Below the pieces are notes generated by a model, which was given only the letters and a program-made list of their open reading frames with translations, did not search any database and was not told where the DNA came from. A program made the translations under genes and the position numbers. From positions 1,116,001 through 1,180,000 of the forward strand of contig OZ255624.1 in assembly GCA_965276675.1 (NCBI GenBank): DNA of 64,000 bases, written 5' to 3'. This document shows, in pieces, positions 51,584-61,534 of the stretch. Position 1 is the first letter of the stretch, and each line of letters begins with the position of its first letter. This DNA is from G965276675 sp965276675. GTDB taxonomy: Bacteria; Acidobacteriota; Terriglobia; Terriglobales; Acidobacteriaceae.

Positions 51584-53056
51584 TTAGTGCGCTGCCTCTA
51601 TGGGTACCGAAGTGTATGTGGTGCGCGTGGTTGAACTCTCCGGCGTGCGGAACTGCCATGCCCGCACATCGGTGAAATGTCCAGCCACGGCTGCGGCCGC
51701 AGCCATCTCTGGACTTACCAGGTGCGTGCGGCCGCCGCGGCCCTGGCGTCCTTCGAAGTTTCGATTGGAGGTCGAAGCACAGCGTTCGCCAGGGGCCAGG
51801 ATGTCCGGATTCATGCCCAGGCACATGGAGCAGCCGGGCTCGCGCCAGTCGAATCCAGCCGTGCTGAAGATGCGGTCGAGGCCCTCGCGTTCCGCCTGCG
51901 CCTTTACCAGCTGTGAGCCTGGCACCACCATGGCGCGGACGTTCGCGTGCACATGATAGCCGCTCACCACGCGGGCCGCTGCGCGAAGGTCTTCAATCCG
52001 CGAGTTGGTGCAGGAGCCGATGAAGACACGGTCGATTGCAAGCTCGCTCAGGGCAGCTCCGGCCTGCAGGTCCATGTATTCCAGCGCGCGTTCCAGGGTT
52101 CGCCGCTCTGTTTCATTTGGAGCCGCAGCCGGATTCGGAACAGTATCGGTGACAGAAGCCACCATGCCCGGACTAGTGCCCCAGGTGACATAAGGGGCAA
52201 GCTCTTCAGCGCGGATAGTGAGTTCGCGATCGAAAGCGGCGTCGGCATCTGTGGGCAGGGTACGCCAGTACGCGACCGCCGCGTCCCACTCTGCTCCTTG
52301 CGGTGCCTGCGGGCGCCCTTTTAGATATGCGAATGTGGTCTCGTCCGGCGCGATCATGCCCGCACGCGCACCCGCTTCGATGCTCATGTTACAGATTGTC
52401 ATTCGCCCTTCCATGGAGAGCGATTGGATCGCCGAGCCGGCGTACTCGATGACATGGCCGGTGGCGCCATCTGTGCCGATGCGGCCGATGATACCGAGCG
52501 CAATGTCTTTGGCAGTCACACCATAGGGCAGGTCGCCTTCGACCGAAATATGGAAGGTACGGGGCGTGGATTGCGGCAGACACTGTGTAGCCAGCACATG
52601 CTCAACCTCTGAGGTGCCGATGCCAAACGCGAGCGCACCAAAGGCGCCATGCGTGGACGTGTGTGAATCACCGCAGACGATCGTCATACCCGGTTTGGTG
52701 AAACCCTGCTCCGGCCCGATGACGTGCACAATGCCTTGCTCCGGGGAGTTGACATCGTAGAGTTCTATGCCGAATGCAGCGCAGTTCTGGCGCAGCGTCT
52801 CGATCTGCTTGGCCGCGATCGCATCTTCGATAATCAACCGGTTCTTTGTGGTCGGTACATTGTGATCGATCGTTGCCAGGCACCGGTCGGGACGACGCAC
52901 CTGCCGGCCTGCCAAACGCAAGCCTTCAAAGGCCTGCGGCGAGGTGACCTCGTGGATCAAATGAAGGTCGACGTAAAGCAGCGTCGGCTCACCCGCGGGC
53001 TCCGCCACGACGTGCGCGTCCCAGACTTTCTCGAATAGTGTTTGTGGAACAAACAT
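51584..53056 (-). CDS. leuC: 3-isopropylmalate dehydratase large subunit
   Basis: 490 residues, aconitase family. Opening QTLFEKVWDAHVV, then LIHEVTSPQAFEGLRLAGR, the GDSHTSTHGAFGALAFGIGTSEVEHVLATQ core, and the [4Fe-4S] cysteines in FIGSCTNSRIEDLRAA and CSMCLGMNPD; the HLVSPEMAAAAAV end is typical. Forms a heterodimer with LeuD. AAGG about eight bases before the start. 48-bp gap to leuB upstream. Confidence 0.95.
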   Translation of the reverse strand: MFVPQTLFEKVWDAHVVAEPAGEPTLLYVDLHLIHEVTSPQAFEGLRLAGRQVRRPDRCLATIDHNVPTTKNRLIIEDAIAAKQIETLRQNCAAFGIELYDVNSPEQGIVHVIGPEQGFTKPGMTIVCGDSHTSTHGAFGALAFGIGTSEVEHVLATQCLPQSTPRTFHISVEGDLPYGVTAKDIALGIIGRIGTDGATGHVIEYAGSAIQSLSMEGRMTICNMSIEAGARAGMIAPDETTFAYLKGRPQAPQGAEWDAAVAYWRTLPTDADAAFDRELTIRAEELAPYVTWGTSPGMVASVTDTVPNPAAAPNETERRTLERALEYMDLQAGAALSELAIDRVFIGSCTNSRIEDLRAAARVVSGYHVHANVRAMVVPGSQLVKAQAEREGLDRIFSTAGFDWREPGCSMCLGMNPDILAPGERCASTSNRNFEGRQGRGGRTHLVSPEMAAAAAVAGHFTDVRAWQFRTPESSTTRTTYTSVPIEAAH

Positions 53057-53104
53057 CTCTTGTTGCCTTCTTGCGAATAGATCGCAGTTTCAGTATCAAA
53101 TATC

Positions 53105-54214
53105 TTAAACCGCGTGCATGGACTGCTGGCGGTCGATAATTTGGTTCAGTGTTTCGTGCACCAAGCGTCCCATCTCCTGCGTGGAGGCGACCATCTGTCG
53201 AGTGTCGCTGGCGCGAACGAGATCTGCAGTCCGGTGCCCTGCTTCGAGCACTATGCGCACAGCGGTCTCGATGGCCTGCGCCTCTTCCTCAAGACGAGCG
53301 GAGTGGCGCAGCAGCATGGCCGCAGTCAGAATAGCGCCGAGGGGGTTGGCAATCTCCCGACCGGCGATGTCGGGCGCAGAGCCATGCACCGGTTCATACA
53401 AATTCACAGCACCGCCAATTGTTGCCGAAGGCAGCATGCCGAGCGAGCCCGTAATCACCGCCGATTCGTCCGAGAGAATGTCCCCAAACAGATTTTCCGT
53501 GACCACCACATCGAAGTTACGCGGCGTGTTCATCAGGTGCATGGCGCACGCATCCACGTACTGGTGTTCGAGCGTGACCTCAGGATACTGAACGGCGAGT
53601 TCGGTCACGGTTGCGCGCCAGAGCTGTGATACTTCGAGCACATTCGCCTTATCCACAGAGGTGACCTTCTTACGACGACGAGCCGCGAGCTCAAACGCAA
53701 CTCTCGCTACACGGATTACCTCGTCGCGGGTGTAGCGCATGGTGTTCCAGGCGGCGTTGGTCTCATGCTCCCAGGCGCGCGGCTCGCCAAAGTAGAGGCC
53801 GCCCAGCAGTTCGCGGACAAAGAGAATGTCTGCGCCAGCAATGACCTCTGGCCGCAACGGCGAGTTCGAGGCCAGCGCCGGATAGGCGAACGCGGGGCGC
53901 AGGTTAGCGAAGCCGCCTAGCTTCTGCCGAAGCTGCAGTAGGCCGGCCTCGGGACGCTGGCTGGGCGACAGGGAATTGAACTCATTGCCACCAACGGCGC
54001 CGAGCAGAACTGCATCGCTTTCCAGCGCTGCCTGCAGCGTGGCTGGGGGCAACGGTGAGCCATGCTGTTTGATCGCGACACCGCCTATGGGCATCTCCGT
54101 GAAACGGAAGTCATGGCCGCCAAGCTCAGCCACACTGCGCAATACCAGGGCGGCCTCACGTGTGACCTCTGGGCCAATGCCGTCACCGGCTACGATCAGA
54201 ATCTTGAGCTTCAT
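53105..54214 (-). CDS. leuB: 3-isopropylmalate dehydrogenase
   Basis: 369 residues from ATG 54214; the frame is open to 54271 across the leuA-leuB spacer. Oxidises and decarboxylates 3-isopropylmalate with NAD+. Begins LKILIVAGDGIGPEVTREA, with ESDAVLLGAVGG, the substrate arginines in LRPAFAYP and RELLGGLYFG, the metal/catalytic segment TSVDKANVLEVSQLWRATV, DVVVTENLFGDILSDESAVITGSLGMLPSA, and EPVHGSAPDIAGREIANP for NAD+. The ELLGGLYFGEPR loop marks IPMDH rather than isocitrate dehydrogenase. Confidence 0.95.
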   Translation of the reverse strand: MKLKILIVAGDGIGPEVTREAALVLRSVAELGGHDFRFTEMPIGGVAIKQHGSPLPPATLQAALESDAVLLGAVGGNEFNSLSPSQRPEAGLLQLRQKLGGFANLRPAFAYPALASNSPLRPEVIAGADILFVRELLGGLYFGEPRAWEHETNAAWNTMRYTRDEVIRVARVAFELAARRRKKVTSVDKANVLEVSQLWRATVTELAVQYPEVTLEHQYVDACAMHLMNTPRNFDVVVTENLFGDILSDESAVITGSLGMLPSATIGGAVNLYEPVHGSAPDIAGREIANPLGAILTAAMLLRHSARLEEEAQAIETAVRIVLEAGHRTADLVRASDTRQMVASTQEMGRLVHETLNQIIDRQQSMHAV

Positions 54215-54257
54215 GGTGCGACGTATCTCCTCTGTCCAGTTCTGCTCCGCATCAGCT

Positions 54258-55460
<1,203 letters not shown>

Positions 55461-55523
55461 TGGCGGTGAGTCCTTCCCAGCTGAACTCCTTCCAGAGTGC
55501 AGGAGTAGAGAGCATAAGTCCAA

Positions 55524-55559
55524 GTTATAATTCTTCTGTCTTCTATAACTAATTGTTAT
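55524..55559. promoter_or_regulatory. leuA promoter and LysR-type operator in the divergent gap
   Basis: On the minus strand TTAGTT (55547-55552) and TATAAC (55524-55529) are 17 bp apart, a good leuA promoter. Overlapping its -35 is the palindrome ATAAC-taatt-GTTAT (55545-55559), which has the T-N11-A layout of LysR-type sites. A second pair, AGTTATA (55523-55529) with TATAACT (55544-55550), connects the -10 to the same site. The layout suggests the divergent LysR protein both represses itself and controls the leu cluster. Confidence 0.55.
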
Positions 55560-55595
55560 GCTTTGTTGCAGGTAATGAACGCGGGGCAGCCCATA

Positions 55596-56540
55596 ATGGA
55601 CCTTTCACAGTTGGAAACCTTTCTCGCCGTCGCGGAAGAGCGCACGTTCTCTCGCGCCGCGGACCGGCTGGGGCGCACGCAGCCGGCGATAAGCCAGGTC
55701 ATTCGCAAGCTGGAAGATGATTTGGGCGAGGTCCTGTTTGAGCGTGCCTCGCGTGACGGCACTCTAACAGCGGCCGGGGAGGTGTTGCGCGGTTATGCGG
55801 AGCGGCTGGTGGGCTTGCGGCGCGAGGCGGAAAGCGCCGTCAGTGAACTGCGGTCGCTCGAGCGTGGCCATCTCACCCTGGCAGCTAATGAGTACACGTG
55901 TCTTTACCTGCTGCCATTGCTCGACCGCTTCCGTATAGCATGCCCCCAGATCAACGTGCTGGTGCAGCGTTCCCTCGCCAGCCATATCCCAAACGACCTG
56001 CTGGCACGCACCGCAGAGCTGGGCGTGCTCTCCTTCAGGCCCGACGAGCAGCAGTTCCGGTCGATCATCGTGTATACGGATGAGTTGGTGCTGGTGGTCC
56101 ACCCGAGCCATCCGCTAGCCCGGCGAAAACGGCTCAAGATCAGTGAATTGGGTGAGGAGAGTTTTGTTGCGCACAACGTGCCCTCACCGTTGCGGCGACA
56201 GGTGTTTGAGGCCTTTGAACGTCACAGCACGCCGCTGAACATTGCTGTGGAGTTGCCCAGCATCGAAGCAGTGAAGCGATTCGTCGCTATGGGAAACGGA
56301 GTGGCTCTCGTACCGGCCCTGGCCGCTGCCAGGGAACTGGAACTTGGAGAACTGGTAACGGTTGCAGTCCCGGAGCTGGAAACGCGGCGTCACCTGCGGC
56401 TGGTGCATCGGCGCAAGGCAGTGCTGTCCCACGCGGCCGTTGCACTTCTCAAGGAAGCACGGACGTTAGCCGGGGAGCGGCGCGCGCCGTTTCACTTCCA
56501 GCCTGAGCGCGGCACGGATGAAGCGCTCATGCGGATGTGA
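55596..56540 (+). CDS. LysR-family transcriptional regulator
   Basis: 314 residues from ATG 55596 (MDLSQLETFLAVAEERTFSR is a very common LysR start); ATG 55575 and TTG 55563 are upstream options. N-terminal winged helix about 1-60 with the recognition segment LGRTQPAISQVIRKLEDDLG. The effector domain (about 90-300) has the two Rossmann-like halves (LTLAANEYTCLYLLPLLDRF and VKRFVAMGNGVALVPALAA). Divergent from leuA with a palindromic site between, so it probably regulates the leu-ilv cluster; the effector may be a pathway intermediate, as for other LysR regulators of leucine genes. Confidence 0.88.
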   Translation: MDLSQLETFLAVAEERTFSRAADRLGRTQPAISQVIRKLEDDLGEVLFERASRDGTLTAAGEVLRGYAERLVGLRREAESAVSELRSLERGHLTLAANEYTCLYLLPLLDRFRIACPQINVLVQRSLASHIPNDLLARTAELGVLSFRPDEQQFRSIIVYTDELVLVVHPSHPLARRKRLKISELGEESFVAHNVPSPLRRQVFEAFERHSTPLNIAVELPSIEAVKRFVAMGNGVALVPALAAARELELGELVTVAVPELETRRHLRLVHRRKAVLSHAAVALLKEARTLAGERRAPFHFQPERGTDEALMRM

Positions 56541-56694
56541 TGCGAGGGTTTCCTGGCCCGCGAAGTCGCCCCACTTCGCCGTCCCGCAGTACAATTGCCT
56601 CATACCAGCCAGGGATCATCCTGCAGTGACTTTGATTGCCCGTGAATCGGGCCGCTCGTAGCCGCGTCGGTACGGGCATGAGGTTCAGGATCGA

Positions 56695-57300
56695 ATGAAG
56701 AAAAGTTTGTTGCTGTCTCTGCTGCTGCCATCTATGGCAGTTGCGTGTTTTGCTCAGGAAAGCCGTCAGGATGCAAGCATCAGTATCTCGGGCATCTTCC
56801 CTCCGTATGTGAGTGGGCGTGCCGTGCAGGAAACTGCCCACGCTCATTTTCCGGGTGGCCTCCTTAGTTACCGCTATATGCTGACGCCCCGCAGCGCTGC
56901 CGAGGTGAACTACCAATACATTCAGAATACAAATCATTTCTATGCCGGTTCCGCTCTTCCTGACCTCAATATCAAAACGAAGATGCAGGAGATCTCGGCT
57001 GCTTATGTCTTCAACTTTACCTACAAGAAGTTCAACCCCTTCCTGGAAGGCGGCGTGGGCGGATATTTATTCTCGCCATTGGACACGACGGCCACTCAGA
57101 TACTGGATGTGAAGCGAACGACTAATATCGGGGCTTTGTACGGTGGCGGTATCGCATATGAGATCAGTCCCAGCTTCGACATCCGGGCTGAATATCGCGG
57201 CATTGTGGTCAAAGCACCCAATTTTGGGTTCCCTAGTTTTACGACGAATCGTTGGTACAACATCTCCAACCCGGTGATCGGCGTGGCGTACCACTTCTAG
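56695..57300 (+). CDS. Outer-membrane beta-barrel protein
   Basis: 201 residues with a signal peptide (about 1-20, ending CFA-Q). The mature part is a run of alternating amphipathic strands (GGLLSYRYMLTPRSAAEVNYQY, KMQEISAAYVFNF, FNPFLEGGVGGYLFSP, GALYGGGIAYEISPSFDIRAEYRG) and ends in a C-terminal Phe after GVAYHF, the signature for BamA-dependent assembly. This is an eight-stranded OmpA/OmpW-like barrel size. Substrate or role unknown. It shares a bidirectional terminator with the next gene, another barrel. Confidence 0.82.
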   Translation: MKKSLLLSLLLPSMAVACFAQESRQDASISISGIFPPYVSGRAVQETAHAHFPGGLLSYRYMLTPRSAAEVNYQYIQNTNHFYAGSALPDLNIKTKMQEISAAYVFNFTYKKFNPFLEGGVGGYLFSPLDTTATQILDVKRTTNIGALYGGGIAYEISPSFDIRAEYRGIVVKAPNFGFPSFTTNRWYNISNPVIGVAYHF

Positions 57301-57347
57301 AACGGTATTAGCTCGAGCCGTCACCCTCGTTCAGCCGTAAATAACAG

Positions 57348-57381
57348 CAGAAAACCCCCGGCATATACCGGGGCTTTTCTG
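57348..57381. terminator. Bidirectional intrinsic terminator
   Basis: CCCCGG/CCGGGG (57356-57361 with 57368-57373), a mismatch, then AAAA/TTTT and CAG/CTG form a stem of about 14 bp around CATATA. T-runs follow the GC core on both strands, so it can stop transcription from the barrel gene on plus and from the one on minus. Confidence 0.85.
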
Positions 57382-57396
57382 TTGATCGATGGCTGG

Positions 57397-57960
57397 CTAA
57401 AAGATGCGGTACGAGACGCCAAAGCTGAAACCTGTGGGCGTCAATCCATTGGGACGGTTCACATTGCTTGGGGCATCCGGGGGGCCAATGAAGCTTGGCC
57501 AAATCTGGTACTCGTAGTCCAGAGCGCGGATGTAGATCCTATGGGTCAAGCGGTAATCGACGCCGCCGCCCAGTGCTACCGCGAAGTAGCCGCCGTGGGC
57601 TGCATTAAACGGGAAATTGAACTCTCCAAGACCGATCAGACCTTTGCCATACAAGGTGAACCGGCGCTTACGATAATTGATCTTAGGACCGATTAGGTAG
57701 GTATCTTCGTGAATATTCGCAAGCTGATGAAAGCGAAGAAACCTGGCTTCTGCCTCCGCACCATACCGTGGAGTAAGGTTGTAATCGGCGTAAGCGCCTA
57801 CCCCATACAGACGATAGAAGCCGTAATCAGGACTAAATGTTGAAAAGTAACCTCCAGCGAAAAGTTGCTGATTGCCACCCACGCCAGCAGCTACGACCTG
57901 GGCTCGGCTTGCAGCCGGGAGGAGGAGAAGACTGGCGAGCAATACATATTTTCTGATCAC
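57397..57960 (-). CDS. Outer-membrane beta-barrel protein
   Basis: 187 residues with a signal peptide (about 1-20, ending SRA-Q). Strand-like segments FAGGYFSTFSPDY, YGVGAYADYNLTPRYGAEAEARFL, YLIGPKINYRKRRFTLYGKGLIGLGEF, YFAVALGGGVDYRLTHRIYIRALDYEYQI and a terminal FGVSYRIF ending in Phe. Convergent with a barrel gene of similar size, but sequence similarity between the two is only the general barrel pattern. Role unknown. Confidence 0.82.
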   Translation of the reverse strand: MIRKYVLLASLLLLPAASRAQVVAAGVGGNQQLFAGGYFSTFSPDYGFYRLYGVGAYADYNLTPRYGAEAEARFLRFHQLANIHEDTYLIGPKINYRKRRFTLYGKGLIGLGEFNFPFNAAHGGYFAVALGGGVDYRLTHRIYIRALDYEYQIWPSFIGPPDAPSNVNRPNGLTPTGFSFGVSYRIF

Positions 57961-58087
57961 TGGGTATCTCTCAAAGCTGGATTCCAGAGTTATAACGAAG
58001 GCGGGTCACAGTGTGACCCGCCCTGCCGCAACACAACGATACTTCATGAGTTCCCTCTGGCAAAACTCATGTTCGTACTACATTACC

Positions 58088-59842
58088 CTACTTTTGTGGT
58101 TGTGACGCCGGTTGAGCGCTGGCCTGATCGGGTTGTGCTGCCGGTGCTGGACTCGACGCTTGCTGTGTCTGGCTCTGATCGTACCGCGTCAGCCGGTAGT
58201 ATACCGGAGTTATTTCAAACGGCATCTTGTCCCGGGCATTCAAAAGGGGAACCGGCTTCGCATTCAAGCGATACACCTTGTCGTCCCAAGAATCTGTCCG
58301 AAGCTGACTGCCCAGTGGCAGAGCGGCAATCTGGTCGAGCTTATCGAGGTCCAGCTTGGGCGAACGCTTCTCGATCGCTACCATCCAGGGTTCACCAGCA
58401 CTGTTGAGCAGGGAATCGCCCAACCGCGGAGTATTCAGAGCCTGCAGTTCCTTTTCACGGTCCTGGAGCTGCTTGAAGTACAATCCCGCGTTTCCAACTT
58501 TGTCCTTGTACACTGAGCTATCCAGGAGCGCCACGGCCTTCTTGGCGGCATCTACATCGTCACTTTCCGTGTGCTGCATATGAATCCGCTCGAACGTGGA
58601 CTCATCGGGGAAGAGTAGCCGATCGTTGAAGGCATACCGGGTATCGATGTGATGCCCCAGAACGATGTGGGCCAGCTGGAAGGAAAGAACCGAAGCCAAC
58701 GATTCTTCAGAGGGGAGCGTATCCACCAGTCCCTTGCTAAGAATGATGGTGTTGCCAACGGCAATCGACTCCAGTGGGGTGGTCAGCATAACGCGGCAGT
58801 GCACGGGAGCTGCAAGCTGGATGTTATTGCCGATGATGATGTTGTTGGTCACAGTTTCGAGAATTTTGTCGAAATCGCTCGGAGCCGCCAGTAGACCCGC
58901 CTGCGTAAGCCGGTCCAGCACATTCTCTTCGGCCTGCGAGATCCACTCGCGCTGCGCCTGGAGGGGGCTGACGTCTTCCGCGTTGCCGCTTTGATCGGTC
59001 ACGTCGTCGATTTTGATTGACTCATTGTCGGTCTGGTGCGTCGGGATCTTCAGCGCATAACCCCAGATCGAGGTGTGAGCCTTGAAGGCGACCGGATGTT
59101 CCTTATCCTTCTGCGAGGTCTCTTCGACGTAGACGCCTACCGGCAGCCACACACCCGGCTGCAGATTCTGGCGCCAGCTGTCGAAATGGAAGTAGTCCCC
59201 ATTGAAGTTGCTGTCCTCGCCGCCACCGGTGTAGGTGCCGTTGAAGCGGACCACGTTGCCCGAATCGTCGTCGACCCAGATGCGGCCAGTAAAGCGCCCA
59301 TTCCCCAGCCCAGCCTTCGGATGCACGTCGAAGACATCGGTGCGAATGGCGCCCAGGAAGCTCTTCCGGACGGGCAAGAAGTCGTAGTGCTGCTGGTCAA
59401 ACCCGCTTGGGTCGATAAACATCATCGAGAGAAAGCCGTCCGGCATGTACTTCACATCGCCGATCTTCAAGCTCTTGCTCAGAACACTCAGCGCATTCAG
59501 CGAGCCTTTGAACATGCCATGGCTGCTGCCGGTCTCCGCGGCGTATGACTTGCCATAGAAGCTTTTGGCAAAGTCCACGCGCTGGAGCATGTACTGGTCA
59601 GAGACAGGAACGGCGTAGAGCTTGGCATCGCCCTTCATGTTCTGGATATATGTCTGCACGAGGGGTGAGTGCTGCTGGATCGACTTGATCGTGATCTTTT
59701 CCGCAGCGATTGCTTTCTGTACCAAGGCATTCTGCTCTGGAGTCAAGGCAGCCGGAGGAGGAAACTTGTCCTTCTTTGCCTGGGCACCCGTGACGCCAAG
59801 CGTCAAGAGCAGGGTTGTCATCCAAAAGTTACGCAGGTTCAT
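58088..59842 (-). CDS. Secreted M48-like protein with a degraded protease motif
   Basis: 584 residues with a signal peptide (about 1-22, ending AQA-K). The first 280 residues form a beta-rich region (GFLSMMFIDPSGFDQQHYDFLP, GRIWVDDDSGNVVRFNGTYTGG) like lipoprotein-sorting or sigma-factor-binding folds. About 330-460 resembles an M48 peptidase, with NTIILSKGLVDTLPSEESLASVL, but where HExxH is expected the sequence reads FQLAH (388-392), losing the first His and catalytic Glu; the downstream Glu motif is also unclear (ESDDVDAAKKA). The C-terminus is Pro/Ala/Gln-rich and disordered. Probably a non-catalytic periplasmic protein that keeps the fold, perhaps a scaffold or regulator. No adjacent active protease. 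Confidence 0.78.
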   Translation of the reverse strand: MNLRNFWMTTLLLTLGVTGAQAKKDKFPPPAALTPEQNALVQKAIAAEKITIKSIQQHSPLVQTYIQNMKGDAKLYAVPVSDQYMLQRVDFAKSFYGKSYAAETGSSHGMFKGSLNALSVLSKSLKIGDVKYMPDGFLSMMFIDPSGFDQQHYDFLPVRKSFLGAIRTDVFDVHPKAGLGNGRFTGRIWVDDDSGNVVRFNGTYTGGGEDSNFNGDYFHFDSWRQNLQPGVWLPVGVYVEETSQKDKEHPVAFKAHTSIWGYALKIPTHQTDNESIKIDDVTDQSGNAEDVSPLQAQREWISQAEENVLDRLTQAGLLAAPSDFDKILETVTNNIIIGNNIQLAAPVHCRVMLTTPLESIAVGNTIILSKGLVDTLPSEESLASVLSFQLAHIVLGHHIDTRYAFNDRLLFPDESTFERIHMQHTESDDVDAAKKAVALLDSSVYKDKVGNAGLYFKQLQDREKELQALNTPRLGDSLLNSAGEPWMVAIEKRSPKLDLDKLDQIAALPLGSQLRTDSWDDKVYRLNAKPVPLLNARDKMPFEITPVYYRLTRYDQSQTQQASSPAPAAQPDQASAQPASQPQK

Positions 59843-59926
59843 TTCCTGGCTCCTAGTTCAAACTTCTGTTCGAACTTGTAAACTGGTGTTCTTTCGTAAT
59901 CGTGCAATCGACATGTGCATACCAGC

Positions 59927-61009
59927 TTATGCTAGCTGGAAGGTCACGTGAATAAGAGTTGTGTGGTCTACCGGCTGTCCGTTGCGAAGGGCGGGCTTAA
60001 ACCGGATGTTCTCGGCCACCCGGCGGGCTTGTTCATCCAGGCCGTGACCCAGTCCATTGACCACGCCGACAACCTCGACCTGACCACTCGCCATAAAGCG
60101 TACCTTTAGGGTTACCTCACCCTGAATATGCGCCTGCTGAGCATCTTGCGTGTATTGCGCCTTGGGTTCAGAGATCACCACCGGCGGGGTAAAGGCCGGC
60201 TCGGCATGGTTCTGCGCGACCTCGACACCCTTCCCACCAATGCCACCCGCCCCGAAGCCAGTATTGCCAACCTGACCAAGTCCCTTACCGGTGCCGCCCG
60301 GTGTCCCGCCGACAACGCCGTTGCTGAAGCCAGCCGAGGCGACGGCACCGTGGTCATGACCACCCGGTACGCCGTTCACGACGCCAGCACCGAATGCGGT
60401 TCCCTGCACCGTGCCCTTGCGAGCAGCGCCAGCACCCGCCCCTACGCCGGGAGCGTTCGCGAAGGCACCCACGGCAGCGATGTTCGCCGCGCGGGTGGCA
60501 TTCGGATTGGGCGTGACCCCGACCGGATCACCGAAGCCGCCTGACTTGGGCGTGGGCTTGGTCATGTTGTTGGCCACGTTCGTAGGCTTTGGGCTGTCAA
60601 ACATGCCCACCTTTGGAGCCGGTGGGGGAGCCACTGCCTTTGGCGGAGCCGGAGGAATGTTGGGCACCGGCTTGGGTGTATCCAGCTTGATCGGCTTCGG
60701 TGGCTCGATCTCCGGCTTCGGCATGACGATCTTTGGCGGATCGAGCTTGGCCAGCAGCGGTTTTGGCGGAGCTACGATCTTTACCTTCGGCACCACAACC
60801 TTGGGCGGCTTGGGAACCTCGACCGGCAACAGGACTGTCTGCGAAAGTTCGCGCTTCACCACCATCTGATGATGAGCAACTGTCAGGAGCAGCAGGAGCG
60901 CCAGAATGGCCGCGTTGGTAATCGCACTCGCTCCAAAAGAACGCCAGCGTCCCTTGTCTTCCTGAAGCAGTCCAAAGTTCGAACTTATGTGAAGATCTTC
61001 TGTCGGCAT
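59927..61009 (-). CDS. TonB-family energy transducer
   Basis: 360 residues. A cytoplasmic start (about 27 residues), a transmembrane segment (28-46, ITNAAILALLLLLTVAHHQ), a Pro/Lys-rich stalk (about 60-150, PKPPKVVVPKVKIVAPPKP type), a Gly/Ala/Asn-rich middle (150-265), then a TonB C-terminal domain (about 270-360, AHIQGEVTLKVRFMASGQVEVVGVV to FKPALRNGQPVDHTTLIHVTF). Couples proton motive force to outer-membrane transport or related processes. No ExbB/ExbD genes in view. The unusually long Gly-rich middle may add reach or flexibility across the periplasm. Confidence 0.85.
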   Translation of the reverse strand: MPTEDLHISSNFGLLQEDKGRWRSFGASAITNAAILALLLLLTVAHHQMVVKRELSQTVLLPVEVPKPPKVVVPKVKIVAPPKPLLAKLDPPKIVMPKPEIEPPKPIKLDTPKPVPNIPPAPPKAVAPPPAPKVGMFDSPKPTNVANNMTKPTPKSGGFGDPVGVTPNPNATRAANIAAVGAFANAPGVGAGAGAARKGTVQGTAFGAGVVNGVPGGHDHGAVASAGFSNGVVGGTPGGTGKGLGQVGNTGFGAGGIGGKGVEVAQNHAEPAFTPPVVISEPKAQYTQDAQQAHIQGEVTLKVRFMASGQVEVVGVVNGLGHGLDEQARRVAENIRFKPALRNGQPVDHTTLIHVTFQLA

Positions 61010-61534
61010 ATTATCCCTACCCGGTAAAAGGTCGTTGACCAGTGTTGTGTGTGCCGTGCTCTATCTCGACACTCATTGTTCTCCCAAGTCGCGGTCAGCG
61101 GCTTGAGCGGATCAGATGTGGCCTTTTTCAAAATCGAAGTGGCTTATCGTGCTACCGATACCTTTGCTCAAGCTCAGTACCGGCCAACCAGCTCTTTTCA
61201 CTCCAGTACGAAAGTACCTGCGAGCTCTCAAACGATAGCCCAGAACCAAATTGGAATGCAGTACCCCGAAAGTGGTGTCTAACGGAAACATAGGTGTATG
61301 TTCAGAGCTTCGATCCTCGATGGCCATACACTACTCACCAGCACTGTTCGCGTCGCAGCGGGCTGTCGCCCAGTTGTTCGTCCGCGGGTCGCAGGATACA
61401 CGTATACCTTTCATCATGATACTGGGCTGGGACGTTCAGGGGTAGCTCTTTGGTTGCTCTTTTACAGAATGACAATGCGGCAGTCACTAAAGTAATCGCG
61501 ACAGACGGCGACTTGTGCCGAAAAAGGAGAATAT
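61010..61534. other. 525-bp divergent intergenic region, no gene recognised
   Basis: Lies between tonB and galE. Several short open frames occur on both strands but none has a good ribosome-binding site or family-like content. An A-rich AAAAAGGAGA site (61521-61530) serves galE. It must hold the promoters of both flanking genes, and I cannot pick out a convincing pair. A few short inverted bits (GTACGAAAGTAC) are not meaningful on their own. Confidence 0.4.

Noticed and set aside
56558..56652. Short hairpins (GCGAAGT/ACTTCGC and GCCCG/CGGGC) after the lysR gene
   Set aside because: Stems of 5-7 bp without T-runs; expected by chance in GC-rich DNA, so not called terminators.
61049..61282. 77-residue frame in the tonB-galE gap
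   Set aside because: No ribosome-binding site, no hydrophobic core or motif; overlapping frames on both strands look equally open.
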